Shown: piece after piece, positions 1-11,926 of the stretch
Numbering within the stretch: the stretch's first letter is position 1
Layout of the letters: every line of letters starts with the position of its first letter
Source of the DNA: Pochonia chlamydosporia 170
Lineage: Eukaryota; Ascomycota; Sordariomycetes; Hypocreales; Clavicipitaceae
Assembly: GCF_001653235.2 (NCBI RefSeq)
Contig: NC_035792.1
Coordinates: 4,960,001-5,024,000, forward strand
Direction: 5' to 3'
Length of the DNA: 64,000 nt
Program-made: the position numbers and the translations under genes
Notes under the pieces: generated by a model
What the model saw: the letters and a program-made list of their open reading frames with translations, nothing else
What the model was told of the DNA's origin: nothing
Databases searched by the model: none

Positions 1-168
1 CTTCTTGATGCGTAAAGTCCAAAGTCTGGATGTATTCTTAGACAACTTATACCTGCAAATCTGCACCATATGCCTTGCTTCACACAGATACCATAGACTT
101 GACGTGTATCCCTCACTGCAAGTCCTGCCCCGACATGATAGCGAAACATGTTTCCAAAGACCGCAACC

Positions 169-706
169 TTAGTCATGCGGCTCGGTCTCAAAACGGTCGC
201 CTTCGAGGTGGTCTGTGACGCCTGGGATTTCGTCGCAAACGTACAAATGGCCACCCGCCTTGGTGAGAATGGTTCCGTACTTTTTCATGGCGTCCTTGTC
301 GAAGCATCCAACTGCCAGGTTGATGAATTTGCTGGTCTCGCCACGGTAAAACAGGTAACTCCCGCAGTTATTGCAGAAGCCGCGATGCTTTCCCGGGGTG
401 GCCTGGTAGGTTCTGAGTGTTGAGTCTGCGTCAAACTTGACGTCGGTTTTCTTGAGCTGATGAAATCTGAACAAAAGCGAGCCTGTGACCTTACGACACC
501 AGACACATTGGCACGTTCCGATCTATGAGAGAAACATTAGCTTTTGGTCTGCCCGTTTCATTCGCGGTGACACGCCCTGCCAACCGTTTGAGCTTGTGAC
601 GTACACAGTCGTCCCAGGGGTGGTCTGGGGGAAACGTGATGGTATATCGAACCGATTCACACAGACAACCGCCGGTGATACTTGTGGGTTTCTCCAACTC
701 CGTCAT
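169..706 (-). CDS. GFA/CENP-V domain protein (glutathione-dependent formaldehyde-activating-like)
   Basis: Two exons, 706-605 and 522-169, give 151 aa. The ATG is at 706, the donor is GTACGT and the acceptor ATAG; splicing keeps phase 0. The spliced protein shows the zinc-ligand layout of the GFA fold: CLC near residue 14, CQCVWC at 38-43 (the splice brings the CxCxxC into frame) and a later CNNC. Known: the family binds zinc, and the founding member condenses formaldehyde with glutathione; most fungal members have no tested substrate and are probably cytosolic. No signal peptide or membrane segment is seen. It is oriented like the downstream-lying GMC gene, with about 440 bp between them. 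The family call is firm, the reaction is not. Confidence 0.85.
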
Positions 707-1147
707 CTTGATCAGCTTACTTGCAATGGAATGCTACGCTGTGTATTCTCTTGAGATGAGGATTTGTACTTGGTCCTTTTTTTTTGTCTGTAACTGAAGG
801 ACGTCCATTTGCCAGTTCCCCGCATTCATGTGAGCTTATTTTGACCTAGAGATGCTTTTCACGCAGCGAGCCGTTTCTCAGCCGCACATTATGTTGGTGC
901 AAAGTTGGCACCGTGAAGCCGTTATGCCCCCCGTTTTGATGCGCAACTTTTTCCTAAATAGGAAGGCCAAACAAGATGGCGGGAGACACCGTATCTGCAA
1001 ATGGTGGTAACATGAGCTGGTGACAGGAAAACGAGCTCAATAATTGGGCACAACGGCTCATCATCATTGCAAAACTGATCTTGATTACGTTTGTGTCGTG
1101 TCTAAAATATATACAAAATTATAGGGTCCCATCTGCTCAACTCTGCG
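707..1147. other. Intergenic, 441 bp
   Basis: Lies between the GFA gene start and the GMC gene end, so it should hold the GFA promoter and the GMC 3' region. A nine-T run lies near 777-785. I see no gene, repeat or RNA. Confidence 0.6.
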
Positions 1148-2942
1148 CTACTTTTGTCGTTTTTGCCATCGTCGGCGACAACTGTTTCCCTTCATTGCTG
1201 CAATTATTCTCTCAGAGCCCTTCTCGGCAGCCACCATGACTGCGAATTGAGGATTGACAGTCAGAGGAGCAAGGATGGAAGCGTCCACAACGTGGATATT
1301 GTTGGTGCCCATGACCTTTGTGTCTGCGTCGACACACTTGCCGATACGGCATGAACTCGACCAGTGCTGTACGGCCCCGACTGCATAGGCCGATGGGGTC
1401 GTGACATACTTTCTAATCTCTTCCAGGGTTGAGTTTTGAGCAATGTTGAGTGGCGTCAACCCATCCTTGGCAGGGGACGCCGGAGTTGACGCAGGAAGGC
1501 GCTGGAACAGAGAATGAATAAACGTGGCGACACTCTCTCCGTCGCGCGGATGCGAGTAGTATACGTCGGAGCTTGGATGAGCGGTAAACTTGCCGTCGTC
1601 AGACAACTGCACGCGACCCGACGACAACAGACCCGAGGTGCCGTATATGTTTAGGGTGATGGTATTGTTTCCTGTGTGGTCAGCGTATCCGGCAGAGCTG
1701 ACTGTGCCTTGAACTCCGCTTCGCGTGCCATCAGAGTGATTGACATAGGTCCAAAAGGCAGACGTCTGAGAAGCAAAGCTGTACGGGCCGCTGCGCGACG
1801 TCAGGTACAGGTCTCGATCCGCCGGAGCTGGATCTTCGTACTTGTAGACGTACGATTCAACGTCCGGAGAAGACAGCACGATGAAGGTGTTGGGGTTATC
1901 AAAGAGGCCAGTCCCAACGTGCGGTCGCACAATCCACGAGGACTCGTTGTACGGCGTGAAGCTCTTGGCCGCCAGCTTGCTGAGCGATTCCTGCGGGCCA
2001 ATGCCAGAGTACATGAGAATCTTTGGCGACAGCATGGCGCCAGCGCTCAAGACTACTCTGCCCGAGCTTGTGAGCGCGATGGACCTTTGATCCCCGTTTT
2101 GGAGACGAACGGCAACAGCAGATGCCGTGCCATTTACGTGTTCAATGTGTTGCACGTAAACGCCGGTCTCGAGATGAAAGTTGCCTCGAGCCAGCGCGCT
2201 TTGCAAATAGGTTCGGGTCGGCCCTCCTCGCTGTCCATCAATGTAGTTGTACACCGGACGCCCAAAAACGCCTGCCTTGTTGTCGATGGTTTCGAGGAAC
2301 GAGACGTTTGCGTAGCCGGCATTGTCAACAATCCACGTCTTCATGGCTTCGTAGCCGCTCTGGGCATAAAACTTGCCGTCCTCTGAGTAGCTGGTGAGAG
2401 CCGGCTGGCGCTTCAAAAGCCTCTCGACGGCGGGCTGGACGTCCCGACTGTGCCAGCCTTGAGGATGATAGTCATCCCAGTCTGATGCTGGCGGCTGGAA
2501 ATACAACCCGGCATTGATGGCACTGTTGCCGCCGACCGTACATGCCTGGAATGCGGCCACTTGATCCCATTTGCACAGTAAGGGCGACTTGCCGTCAAAG
2601 ATGGTCGAGTCTGCCTTCATGTTAGAACAGTGAAGCCACGGCAAGTTTGGGGATGGCCGTCGTTTTGCACTCACACAGGCCGGGAACATCGACTCTGCTG
2701 AGGTCGGTCCCGTTTAACCATCCGGGCTTCTCGTTGCCGCCTACAATGCCGTACGACTTGCCACCTTGCTCCAGCAAAAGGGTCTTGTATCCGGCTTCGC
2801 TCATTCGGTCGGCGACAATGATGCCAGCAGTGCCGGCCCCAACCACGACCACATCCCAGCGTTGGGAGGACCAGTCGGTCACGGCAGAGACAGCAGTAGC
2901 TGCCGCGAGAAGTCCCCCGAGAAGGGCGGCCTTGGGAATCAT
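1148..2942 (-). CDS. Secreted GMC-family FAD oxidoreductase (cellobiose-dehydrogenase flavodomain-like)
   Basis: Exons 2942-2675 and 2610-1148 give 576 aa. A signal peptide (MIPKAALLGGLLAAATAVSA) is followed directly by the dinucleotide-binding motif VVVVGAGTAG near residue 30. The 64-bp intron has a GTGAGT donor and CAG acceptor; joining gives VPGLYSTIFDG, which restores the family pattern. Downstream are the GMC signature (CTVGGNSAINAG) and, near the C-terminus, the catalytic region: the His of QHWSSSCRIG and the Asn of TVNPQFAVM. Known: GMC enzymes oxidise sugars or alcohols with FAD; the nearest fungal relatives by pattern are AA3 flavodehydrogenase domains without the haem domain. Substrate unknown. 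The 5' UTR carries a CTGAGA repeat. Confidence 0.88.
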
Positions 2943-3774
2943 TGTTTTGTCAACTGGTGAGACGGCTGTGTGCAAGTCCCGGATTCGATGGTGAGAAAGG
3001 GGAGAACGGCTGAGAGCTGAGACTGAGACTGAGACTGAGACCTGAGAGTCGAGACCAGTCAGCCCTATAAGACGAGGCTGCACCGCCTGACGATGCAAAA
3101 GGCTTTTATCATCGGCGACTCATGGTTAATTTGTGGCTAATGATGTAATTTCTGTTTGAACAAAGAAGAGATGTTTCCCGCTGTGGAGCTTCATCGTATT
3201 CCTCAGACATGGATGAGTCAACTGGTCTAGTCTGGTGGATCGCACTGCCCACATCGCCATGTACCAGACCATTACGAGATCAAACTCGGATTGTCCATAA
3301 CTAATTCGTACTCTGTACACGGACCAGCAATTAGTTTAGTTGCGTCTGACGTCAATTCGGCCGTGACCTTGCCATGTTCAAAAATATGCAAAGGGCCCAA
3401 GCGACCCACGATGACCTCTCTTACTTGCGCCTCGCTTGGCGCCGAGATCTTACAGGGCAACGGACCAATCGAAGATGCCAGGAAATCTATGCAGAGTCCT
3501 GAAATCAGATCGCGCAGAGTCTTGCGCCCACAATCGTCAATGCTCGTGAAGTAGCAGCATTCATTTGGCGATCGAGGGAATACACCTGCTGGCTCAGGTT
3601 TAGAGTCCTGGCTCTTGATTGTATCACGTATATGACTTGCAGTGTCCGATATTGGATTGAGATTAACTCTTGGGTCTGTAGTGTATTATTTTTCTTGTCC
3701 AGCCCATCTCACGCCACTTGAATAAATTGTTGGGTATCTATACTTGTATACTTTAACAACCACGCGAGCAGGCA
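2943..3774. other. Intergenic, 832 bp
   Basis: Contains the promoter and 5' leader of the GMC gene, including four CTGAGA units, and the 3' side of the DUF7053-like gene. No further gene is supported; the open frame at 3291-3554 has no family signal. Confidence 0.55.
3017..3040. repeat. (CTGAGA)4 microsatellite in GMC leader
   Basis: Four perfect hexamer units, 75-98 bp upstream of the GMC start codon. On the coding strand this is a pyrimidine-rich TCTCAG tract, common in fungal 5' leaders. Confidence 0.9.
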
Positions 3775-4377
3775 TTAGCCTTGCAATGGCAAACCTTGTT
3801 CCAAGGTCTGTTGCAAATACAATCGCCCCTGCGATGACTCCCGCCTCTTCTTGAACGTTGCTTCAATGACGCTCACCAGAATGGCCTGGTGGGCTTTGTT
3901 GTATTTATGAGTGACAAATGGTTTTGTAAATAGTCCGCATATGACCGTCGACTGCTCGACCAGCTCCCACTCACTCCAGCCAGATCCTGTGATGTCCCAC
4001 TGGGCTGGCTGGGCCATCTGGCGAACGAAATACGTCGCGTAGATCCGAACACCCCCGGCATCTGCTCGTGAACGTACACCACCTTCGATGGACTGGAACG
4101 TGACGTCTATGTGGACGTCTTTATAGACGGGTACCTTGGGCAACCGCAAAATATCGATACGCTCGACAACCTGGTACCGCTCAATGTGATTCCCATTTCC
4201 TTCGAAAAACGGATCGGTGGAAACGTCGGAGAGGTCGACGGGGACTCGCTCGTGCTTCAATACAAAGGGTTGGCTCTCTATAAGAATGGTGAAGCTTTGC
4301 AGAGCGGCGATGATGCTGTCCCTGGAAAGCGAGGCGGGGACGGGTACCGTGATGACTGATTGGAATCTTGGTGCCAT
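3775..4377 (-). CDS. DUF7053-like fungal protein
   Basis: Single exon, 200 aa, starting at the ATG at 4377 (MAPRFQSVITVPVPASLSRD). Longer in-frame starts exist upstream but add a low-complexity leader. The protein has no signal peptide or membrane helix. It looks like a small alpha+beta protein; the opening strand followed by SRDSIIAALQSF, and the middle block with IDVTFQSIEGGVRSRADAG, recall the fungal DUF7053 family, whose function is unknown. Neighbours give no functional clue. The gene is supported by its uninterrupted frame and compositional pattern; the family name is a recollection, not a search result. Confidence 0.6.
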   Translation of the reverse strand: MAPRFQSVITVPVPASLSRDSIIAALQSFTILIESQPFVLKHERVPVDLSDVSTDPFFEGNGNHIERYQVVERIDILRLPKVPVYKDVHIDVTFQSIEGGVRSRADAGGVRIYATYFVRQMAQPAQWDITGSGWSEWELVEQSTVICGLFTKPFVTHKYNKAHQAILVSVIEATFKKRRESSQGRLYLQQTLEQGLPLQG

Positions 4378-5660
4378 TTTGACGTCGGGCGACGGCGGAG
4401 ACGGGATGATCGAGATTTGGTCGCGCGGAGGGAGGATGGTATAGTGGCTCAATGTTCCACGAAGTGGTCGGAGCTCGTACACAATAGCCCTTGGGCCGGA
4501 CAGTGTGAAGGTGATTTAATTGAACTTGACATGCTCGAACTTTACCCTCATCTTATACTTGAAGATCTTCGAGATGAAGTTGTTTTCAGCGGGTAGACTT
4601 CATACGATGGGTTTCAACAAAGCATCATCACTAGCTTAAACCAGCCCACACAGAACTGTAAGCTGACTTTGACTTTTTATTTTTAGCCATCATCGCTCAC
4701 CTTACTGTATTCCCCTGGAGATGGACCTACTTGCTGCTTTGCCCAGCCAAGGATCAAACCCGTCTGCAATTATCCCTCCACTTGGAGTCTGTTGAGCAGC
4801 GCCTCTCTCCCGAAGTGCCGGATAAATTACTGCTTATGAGGCAGTGCTCCAACTTTATTGGTCAACAGAGTGCTGTTATGACACGGCTATTGGCCACCTT
4901 GGTCTATTTCCAGTGTTTCTTTGTCTGTTGGGGAATAACCATGTTTTCTCGGAGCGATTTGCAACGCGACGGTGATGGATCATCCCGTGAAGCCCGTTGA
5001 CGGACACAGTCGTCCTTAGTTTGCCCATTGTAAGATTGTGCTCGAATGTGTTTGTTTAAACTAGACCTGGCGGTGGTTAAGACGGTCGAGCCAAAATGCT
5101 GTGCGCTGTGGTGATAGACTCACGCTTAACCGGTGGCTGGAATGACAAGCATGGTGAGGGCACTACCCAATGAGATAATACCGTACTTGAAATGATGCGC
5201 CTGTAAGAGCTTGATTGTCGCTTGGGATAGGACTTGCATTCTAAAAATCTGGGGACACGTGGGTTCGATTTGTGTCATTTGTGACCTTTCTGATCGTATG
5301 TAAGGACACTAACTACGATGCTGGCCAGCCTGAGTTGGTCAATCTACAATCGACAACTGGGGCTATATTTGGAACGATTTGACGAATGCATCAGTTTTCA
5401 ATATCCAGTCATTCTGCGGAGTAACTCCTTGCCTAGGTGCAAGTGTTGCTCTGTTGGCGGCGTCAACACAACAACAAATTTCCAAGCATGAAAGATCCAG
5501 CCGAAGACGATCGATGCCCTTTATAATCACAACCCGTGCAGATAGTGGGCTCATGCTGCAGACTTTAAGCGAACTCTCCCGACTCAACACGCTTTACTTG
5601 GGACATGACATCGACATTCGTTCAATTGAGTAAAAGCCGAGCTGCGCTAATGCTATTCAC
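4378..5660. other. Intergenic, 1.28 kb
   Basis: No gene is supported. Around 5252-5274 a short hairpin (GACAC/GTGTC arms) encloses GTGGGTTCGATTT, which resembles a tRNA T-loop, but no acceptor, D or anticodon arms fit around it. Confidence 0.5.
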
Positions 5661-6203
5661 TCATGAGTCCTCCTTTGGATTCAGGGTCCCCAAGAGATCA
5701 TACTCGCTCCATACGAGCTTGGGTGCGACACTTTCCAGTTTCCACGCCCCTTGGAATTTTCTGTACCTATGCGTTGCAAATCCGTGAGCATGACCCTTAT
5801 TTTCCACGACTTGGAGATCGTCGGCAGTGTAGCGCTGATGCGCAACCCGAAGCTGGAGGACGACTTCAATCGCACCATCGCTCTCACGCTCCCATTTCGA
5901 TGCGCCGACTAGATGCTGCGTCTTTAGTCTTTCGTCGCCGATGAGCTTCTTGTCTGACAAGATGGCAACGTATTCATCCGGAGAGATCTGGTCGTGTAAA
6001 GCCCCGTGCAGGCCGCGAAAGTCCAGGCGTATCGAAGGAGCCAGCAACTGTCGCAAGAGCTCCCAGTTTTTAGTATCGTAGCTTTCTGACCATTGGAAAA
6101 TGAGATTGTGAATCTCAAGGTAGTCTGTACGCTTGCCGGTGAGCGTGCTAGGCTTTCACAACAGAGATCGAGTCGCACCTGAAAATGGAATGTCTGCGGC
6201 CAT
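5661..6203 (-). CDS. Scytalone dehydratase-like (SnoaL fold) gene interrupted by in-frame TGA
   Basis: From the ATG at 6203 (good context, TATA box about 125 bp upstream) the frame reads 15 codons, hits TGA at 6158-6156, then continues open in the same frame for 164 codons to the stop at 5661. The post-stop part is a full scytalone-dehydratase-like domain: TGKRTDYLEIHNLIFQW, the Tyr-Asp pair in SESYDTKNW, the two His of LKTQHLVGA and RVAHQRYT, and the C-terminal KLVWSEYDL. Total length with the stop (about 180 codons) equals the family norm. Known: the enzyme dehydrates scytalone in DHN-melanin synthesis, and Arp1-like relatives serve other polyketide routes. No polyketide synthase is in this window. 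No splice choice I tested removes the TGA and keeps frame, so this is a recent pseudogene, a readthrough gene, or a sequence error. Confidence 0.75.
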
Positions 6204-7058
6204 CTTGTCTTGCTGGCACCGGATTATCACCAATGTCACGTTGCCCGTAGGTATGGATTGAGTCAAAATGTCAATTTGGAGTAGGGGAGACAAACGGGAG
6301 ACGGCCAGGATGAACGGCGGATCAAGTCTATATACACCCAATAAATTACCGCTGCTTATGTTGTATCCCAAGAGAGTACTATCCGGCGCCGTAGATCCTG
6401 TGGAGTCGAAACGTGCTTACTCTCGGCAAGTTGATGCCGGCCAGAATGGTGAAGTGAGAATTTCCCCCGTACACATGTAAGCTTACCCGCCGCCGGAAAA
6501 GGTTTCGGCGCGATTGGGTTTATGTGTGAAAGCCGAAACTGAAGGTACTGATAGAAAGACTGGGACATTATTCAAAGCAAGAGAAATCATAAGACGCTAC
6601 CTGGGCGACAACAATTGATGGGTGTTTTGGGTACACAAGAAGTGCTATAGAGCAGCAAACGACCAAGCCAATCTGGCAAGATCGGCGCCAGCGTGACTGC
6701 GAAAGATACTTAACACTGCAGCTTTATGGAAACCGAGACGACAGAATTGGTGCCGATGTGCGAATGCTTTGGTTTTAAAGTTGTGAAGCAATGGCATATC
6801 ATATTGTATTGGCACTACAGTGGACTAATGTATCACTAGTATCAACGTTGGCAATCACCAACTTATGGCGGAATAATGAAAGACAAGACACATGTATTAC
6901 TATTTAAAGCCCGGTGTCCTGCAGTCCAACTGTCATAATTTTAGATTCCCTTCCCGTACTCTGATACATGTCTGAGTACTCCGTACATGACCTGTATACT
7001 TGCCCGTGCGGTGACGAAATCTCGGCCACTTACAAAACAAGGTTGCAGACGACCATGT
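6204..7058. other. Intergenic, 855 bp
   Basis: Holds the promoter of the scytalone-dehydratase-like gene, then the 3' region of the small secreted protein gene. Nothing else is supported. Confidence 0.55.
6329..6334 (-). promoter_or_regulatory. TATA box of scytalone-dehydratase-like gene
   Basis: TATATA about 125 bp upstream of the ATG at 6203. It supports that ATG as the true start and argues against an additional upstream exon. Confidence 0.5.
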
Positions 7059-7612
7059 CTAGTTTTTGTTGCGACACTTCGTTGCGGCATCCTGAATAAT
7101 GTCCTTGAGTTCTTTCCCCTTGGGATCCTCGTTGGAGGTGCAAGTTGCGCCACTCGCCAGAGTGATGTCGATCTTCAGAGTGCCGTCTTGGTTGGTATTG
7201 TAAGTGTAGTTGTACTGAGCTGACGAGCTCTGGCTTCCATTACTGTCGCCTTTGTCGCCTTTCGAAGGCGGCGCGACGGCTTGGCCTTGGCCACTGCACT
7301 TTGGGTCGGGTGGTCCAAAAAGGTGCAGGCTCCCCAAGAACCCGTCGACTATGCAAGCAGCGCCGCCAACGACGCCGGTGACGAGGTTGGCTCCTGTGCC
7401 AAAGAGGCCTTCAGCGGCTTGCTCCTCGCGCGGTTGCATCTACGTAGGGGGTAGGTTGTCATTAGTCTTTATACTCCACGTGGGCATGCAGGATACATCT
7501 GATCGAGGGTGATGATCTGGTCCGTATACGGAATACTCACCGGCGATGTCGGTGCTGCCACCACGGCAGACGCCAGGCTGACAACAATGGTCGTAATGAC
7601 GGCAGTCTTCAT
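7059..7612 (-). CDS. Small secreted protein, unknown function
   Basis: Exons 7612-7541 and 7439-7059 give 150 aa. Exon 1 encodes exactly a signal peptide plus a few residues (MKTAVITTIVVSLASAVVAA, then PTSP). The intron has a GTGAGT donor and a TAG acceptor, phase 0. The mature part begins MQPREEQAAEG, has a Gly/Ala/Val-rich hydrophobic stretch around LVTGVVGGAACIVDGFLG, a Lys/Ser/Gln-rich linker, an Asn/Tyr-rich segment and four cysteines in all. I recognise no family. The hydrophobic stretch could be a membrane segment, so surface display rather than free secretion is possible. Confidence 0.7.
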
Positions 7613-9553
7613 CTTGTGGGACTTGTGGGAGATGCTTTGCGTGTTGTTTTGCTTGGTGAGGATGATTCTGAAGTAGTCTATTGCGCGGTGCTGGATCACG
7701 ACAACATAAGGATATAGTCCTGCTATTTAACCTCTTCCATGCTGCCCAGAAGTATAGTCGTTGTGTTTCTGCTCTGGATAGCAACGAGAAAAATCCAGGG
7801 ACTTCATTCCTCAACTTGGTCAAATAGACCCCGAAGTCGGGTCTTGTCAATTCCATACGACTATCAATAACCCAATCGATCTAGTTGGAGATGTCAGTTC
7901 CCGCATCTTCATTCCTAACCTCAGCACAACCTGAGCACCAACGCCGGCCCTGTGCGACTAGCATCGCTTGAAATACATACCAAGTGGCTGTCAAGCAACT
8001 TCCTTGGCCGAATTCGAGTGACAAGACCAACATTGGCATGTGTCTCACCATGAAGTGGATTGGGTGTCTGGGCACCGGTGCGACAATCTCCCTGCATGGA
8101 TAGGCCACCGGATAGGCTGCGGACACTTTACACCTGTGCTTCCAGCAAGGGTCCGATCATATTTTTACCTTCTCCTCACGAGGCCTTCATTTCCGGATAG
8201 TACGGAGCCCCTTGCCTCGATCTCAATAGACTCTCTTTGCCCGAAACAGTTCGCAGCGGGCGACCAGTCAAGTATGAGAGGAACTCAAGCGTCCCCCCTC
8301 ACCTTGGCAGCAAATGCTTCGTCTGTTACACGAAAGAAATTGCATATATCAACAGCATACCGGTCCGCTTTTCCTGACAGGTGAGGTGTGTTGTGCTAGG
8401 CAGCAGAATTCAACCTGGTCGCATGCATATCTCTGCATGGTTATGAAACCTTCCGCTCACTGGAGTTTACCAGACACAGTACTGGACTTTGACTGGACTG
8501 TGACAATGCATGACTAGCATCAAGAGTCGGGATGCTCTACTCCACTCAGTTCGTCTGGTGCTTACTGACGCTAGTGGCACAACAATGCCGTTGATAAAAG
8601 AGAGTTGGGAGCGTTGTGGAGCAGATCGAGAACCAAGTGCCGAGCTATTTCAACTTCAACCCCTAGCATCAGGACATCACCAGAGCTGGACCATATTGCA
8701 GCGTATTGCGCTTGACCATTCTCTAAACTTGGCTTACATCCGTGGTTTGACAAACGTGGCGTTGCTGGTCAAGGGGGATCCATGCTCGGCGTTTCCTTGC
8801 TTTTGCCCTCCCCCGCCCAAGCTCCAATTTCAAATCCCACAGAGACTCAACGAAATGCTGCTGCCTAACGTTCTGTGAATGGATGCATGTTGCAAGTTCT
8901 GGTATTGGTGGGGTAGTTTGTGATTGAGACTGCAGAGTGACTCGCGAGGCACCTCCGAAATGCAACTCACAGATCGTCCACTAACAGACTGTTGGGACAA
9001 AGCGGCGGCGCAACCCGAATGGGACTGATAATGTGGTATCAGCAACCTACCCCTGGTTGGTACCGTGTCTTGAGTTTCGCTGTAACTTTTCCGGTGGTCA
9101 TATGGTTCCAATGGCACCACATCCGGTTCTGACTGCAGCTCCAGCACTGCGAAACCCCGGAAAGGGTGGTTGGCGATGCAGTGTAATAGGCCCAACTGCC
9201 GTTGTATCACAGGAAACTAGCTCAATTCAGACGGGAAGCTTGTGTAATAATGAGTTAGGCTTGGCGGTGGACGTTTCCCCCCCTCCTCCTCACTCTTACC
9301 CCAAATGCAGCCACCTGCGTGATGTGGCGCCTTGTTGTTTAATTGACTTCTCTGTCAAGAAAACAAGCAAAATGTGGTTCGATCCTCAGATTCTTGGCCC
9401 CTTTCGGCTTTGCTTATATACTCGGCAGAGTTACTGAGCACTTGAAACTGGGGTATAATACCCAGAGGGACCCTAAAGGAAAAAAAAACTCCCAACAGTG
9501 CGGAAGACTATTGCAACGCCAAATTCATAAGGTGTCGAAAACCATAACTCATC
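7613..9553. other. Intergenic, 1.94 kb
   Basis: Divergent promoter region between the small secreted protein and the MFS transporter. Open frames here (for example 8510-8878) show no signal peptide, motif or family resemblance and are likely chance. A TATA box near 9415 serves the transporter. Confidence 0.5.
9415..9420 (+). promoter_or_regulatory. TATA box of MFS polyol/sugar transporter
   Basis: TATATA in the context GCTTATATACTCGG, 139 bp upstream of the ATG at 9554. Confidence 0.45.
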
Positions 9554-11926
9554 ATGGCCTCTGAGGAACCAGAAAAAGTCGTCGCAACGAATGGGTGCGT
9601 ATATCAAAACTCTTCATTATTACTCTCGCCTAGATGACCTTGTCAACACACCTGCTAACGCACCTGTGAGCAGTGTCGAAGCAGAGGACCATGTAGTTGA
9701 AAAGGAGGCATCACATCGCAGACGAGTCAGTCTGGTTGAGAATATTGAGGGCGAAATCGAGAATCCGCTCAAAGACATCTCAAGAGAAGAGCTCCTCGAA
9801 AGGGTCGCTCGCTTCCACCAAGACAAGGGCCTTCCAGAAGACGTTCTTCCTCTTCTGAGAAAAGGTGCACTTGTCGCGCAGAACCCTGCTGGATTCGAGT
9901 CTCTTGAGGAATTGGACGAGTCTGACAAGACAGCCCTCCGCGAGGAGGTGACGCACCGTTGGAGGCAACCTTGGCCATTGTACTATACAATTATCCTCAA
10001 TTCAATCGCTGCAGCCATTCAAGGATGGGATCAAGTAAGTGAATGCCCTCGCTCACCCATACACACATGATCAACTAATCAGAATCCTTCATAGACTGGC
10101 TCCAATGGAGCGAATCTGAGCTTCCCAGTGGCATTGGGCATCCCTGACACTGCGGGCTCGTCATGTGGCCCAGTAGCCAACGAAGGCGATTGCGCCAAGA
10201 ACAGTTGGATCATTGGATTTGTCAATTCGATGCCCTACATTACGATTTGTCTCTTGTAAGTACACATTCAAACTGACCTTTGTTGGTCCGTCGTGGTCTT
10301 GGCTGGCTCATGACAGCTCACCTGCCTTATAGTGCTGGCTGGATTTCTGATCCCTTGAATGACTGGCTTGGCCGTCGAGGTGTTATTTTCATTGCTGCCA
10401 TCTTTTCTCTAATCGCCCCCTTTGGCATGGGCGTATCGCAGACTTGGGGACAACTGGCAGCGTCCAGAATGCTCCTTGGCATTGGCATGGGTTTGAAAGA
10501 GGTCACGGTGCCCGTCTTCTCGGCTGAAAACGCACCAGCCATTATCCGTGGCGGCCTGGTCATGTCGTGGCAGATGTGGACGGCTTTTGGTAAGTCGGCA
10601 ATCCCGTCCGTGTGCAATGGTTGTTACGGATACTGACCCAGTGGTTTCTTTGCCAGGAATCTTCTTGGGTACTTGCGCAAATCTGGCGGTTGGAAAGTCT
10701 GGCGAGATCGCCTGGCGCCTGCAATTTGCCTCTGCCTTTATTCCTGCAGTCCCTCTGGTCATTGGGGTTTACTTTTGCCCGGAGAGTCCTCGATGGTGCA
10801 TGAAGAAGAAGCGATATGACCAGGCGTGGAAATCTCTGCTGAAGCTCCGGCACACACCCATGCAGGCGGCCAGAGACCTGTTCTACATCAACTGCCTCCT
10901 GGAGCAGGAAGATGAGCTCGTCAAGGAGGCCGGCCTCAAGGTTACCAGCAGTGTCTTTACCCGGTTTGTCGAGTTATTCACCATTCCTCGTGTCCGTCGC
11001 GCGACGTGGGCGTCTGGAATAGTCATGATTGCGCAGCAAATGTGTGGAAGTAGGTCACTGTGCCGGCCCCAAGAGGGAAAATGAGACTTGTTGAGCTAAC
11101 CCGTCACAGTAAACATCATTGCCTTTTACAGCAGTACGATTTTCAAGCAAAGTGGTATCGATGATTACACTGCTCTTTGGGCAAGCTTTGGATTTGGCTT
11201 GATCAACTTCCTCTTTGCCTGGCCTGCGGTGTGGACTATTGATACGTTTGGTCGACGAGCACTGCTACTCTTTACATTTCCCAACATGTTTTGGACGCTT
11301 CTTGGTATGTTGCTAATTTCTCGTGGCATATTGGATATCCAGTACTAATTCAGATGCGTAAAGTCGCCGGTCTCTGCTACTTGATCGACAAAGGCGTCGA
11401 AAACAGCACGGCACGAATCGCCTCCGTCGCCACATTTGTCTATCTCTTTGCCGCCTTTTATTCTCCAGGTAAGCAACCCTGACGAAAAACAAAACACGGA
11501 CAAGACGCTGATCAGGTTTGCCTAGGCGAGGGCCCCGTGCCGTTCATGTACTCGGCCGAAGTGTTTCCTCTATCCCATCGTGAAATTGGCATGTCCTGGG
11601 CCGTGGCGACAAACAACTTTTGGGCCTCTGTGCTCTCACTCACTTTCCCTCGCATGCTTATTGCCATGAGCCCGACGGGAGCGTTTGGGTTCTACGCTGG
11701 CCTCAACCTGGTGGCCCTGGTGCTCATCTTTTTGTTTGTGCCCGAGACGAAACAAAAGACGCTGGAAGAGCTCGACTATGTCTTTGCCGTGCCCGATCGC
11801 ACACATGCGCGGTATCAGCTGCAAACGGTGCTCCCATGGTGGTTTAGACGATGGTTTCTCTGGCGTCGAAACGAAACATGCCCGCCGCTGTACCGCGATC
11901 ATACCCAGGGTGCTGTGAAGGCGTGA
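9554..11926 (+). CDS. MFS sugar/polyol (myo-inositol-type) transporter
   Basis: Eight exons: 9554-9594, 9674-10034, 10095-10255, 10333-10589, 10657-11049, 11110-11304, 11364-11468, 11526-11926; all phases agree and give 637 aa. A hydrophilic N-terminal domain of about 115 residues precedes TM1. Sugar-porter motifs are clear: [20 protein letters not shown] after TM1, DWLGRRG between TM2 and TM3, CPESPRW before the central loop, DTFGRR, and VPETK after TM12. The long cytosolic N-terminus with [14 protein letters not shown] is typical of fungal polyol/inositol-type sugar porters. Expected role: proton-coupled uptake of a sugar or polyol at the plasma membrane. The sixth intron has an earlier CAG acceptor that would cause an immediate stop; the used acceptor is the AAG ten bases later. 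Confidence 0.88.

Noticed and set aside
5205..5280. tRNA-like stretch with GTGGGTTCGATTT
   Set aside because: The T-loop word is present, but the expected T-stem, anticodon and acceptor pairings are absent. At best a chance or very decayed tRNA.
6157..6182. Mini-intron removing the TGA in the scytalone-dehydratase-like gene
   Set aside because: It would be only 26-31 bp, too short for fungal splicing, and neither acceptor choice restores the reading frame.
8510..8878. 122-codon plus-strand frame
   Set aside because: No recognisable product and no promoter or splice support; likely chance in a long promoter region.
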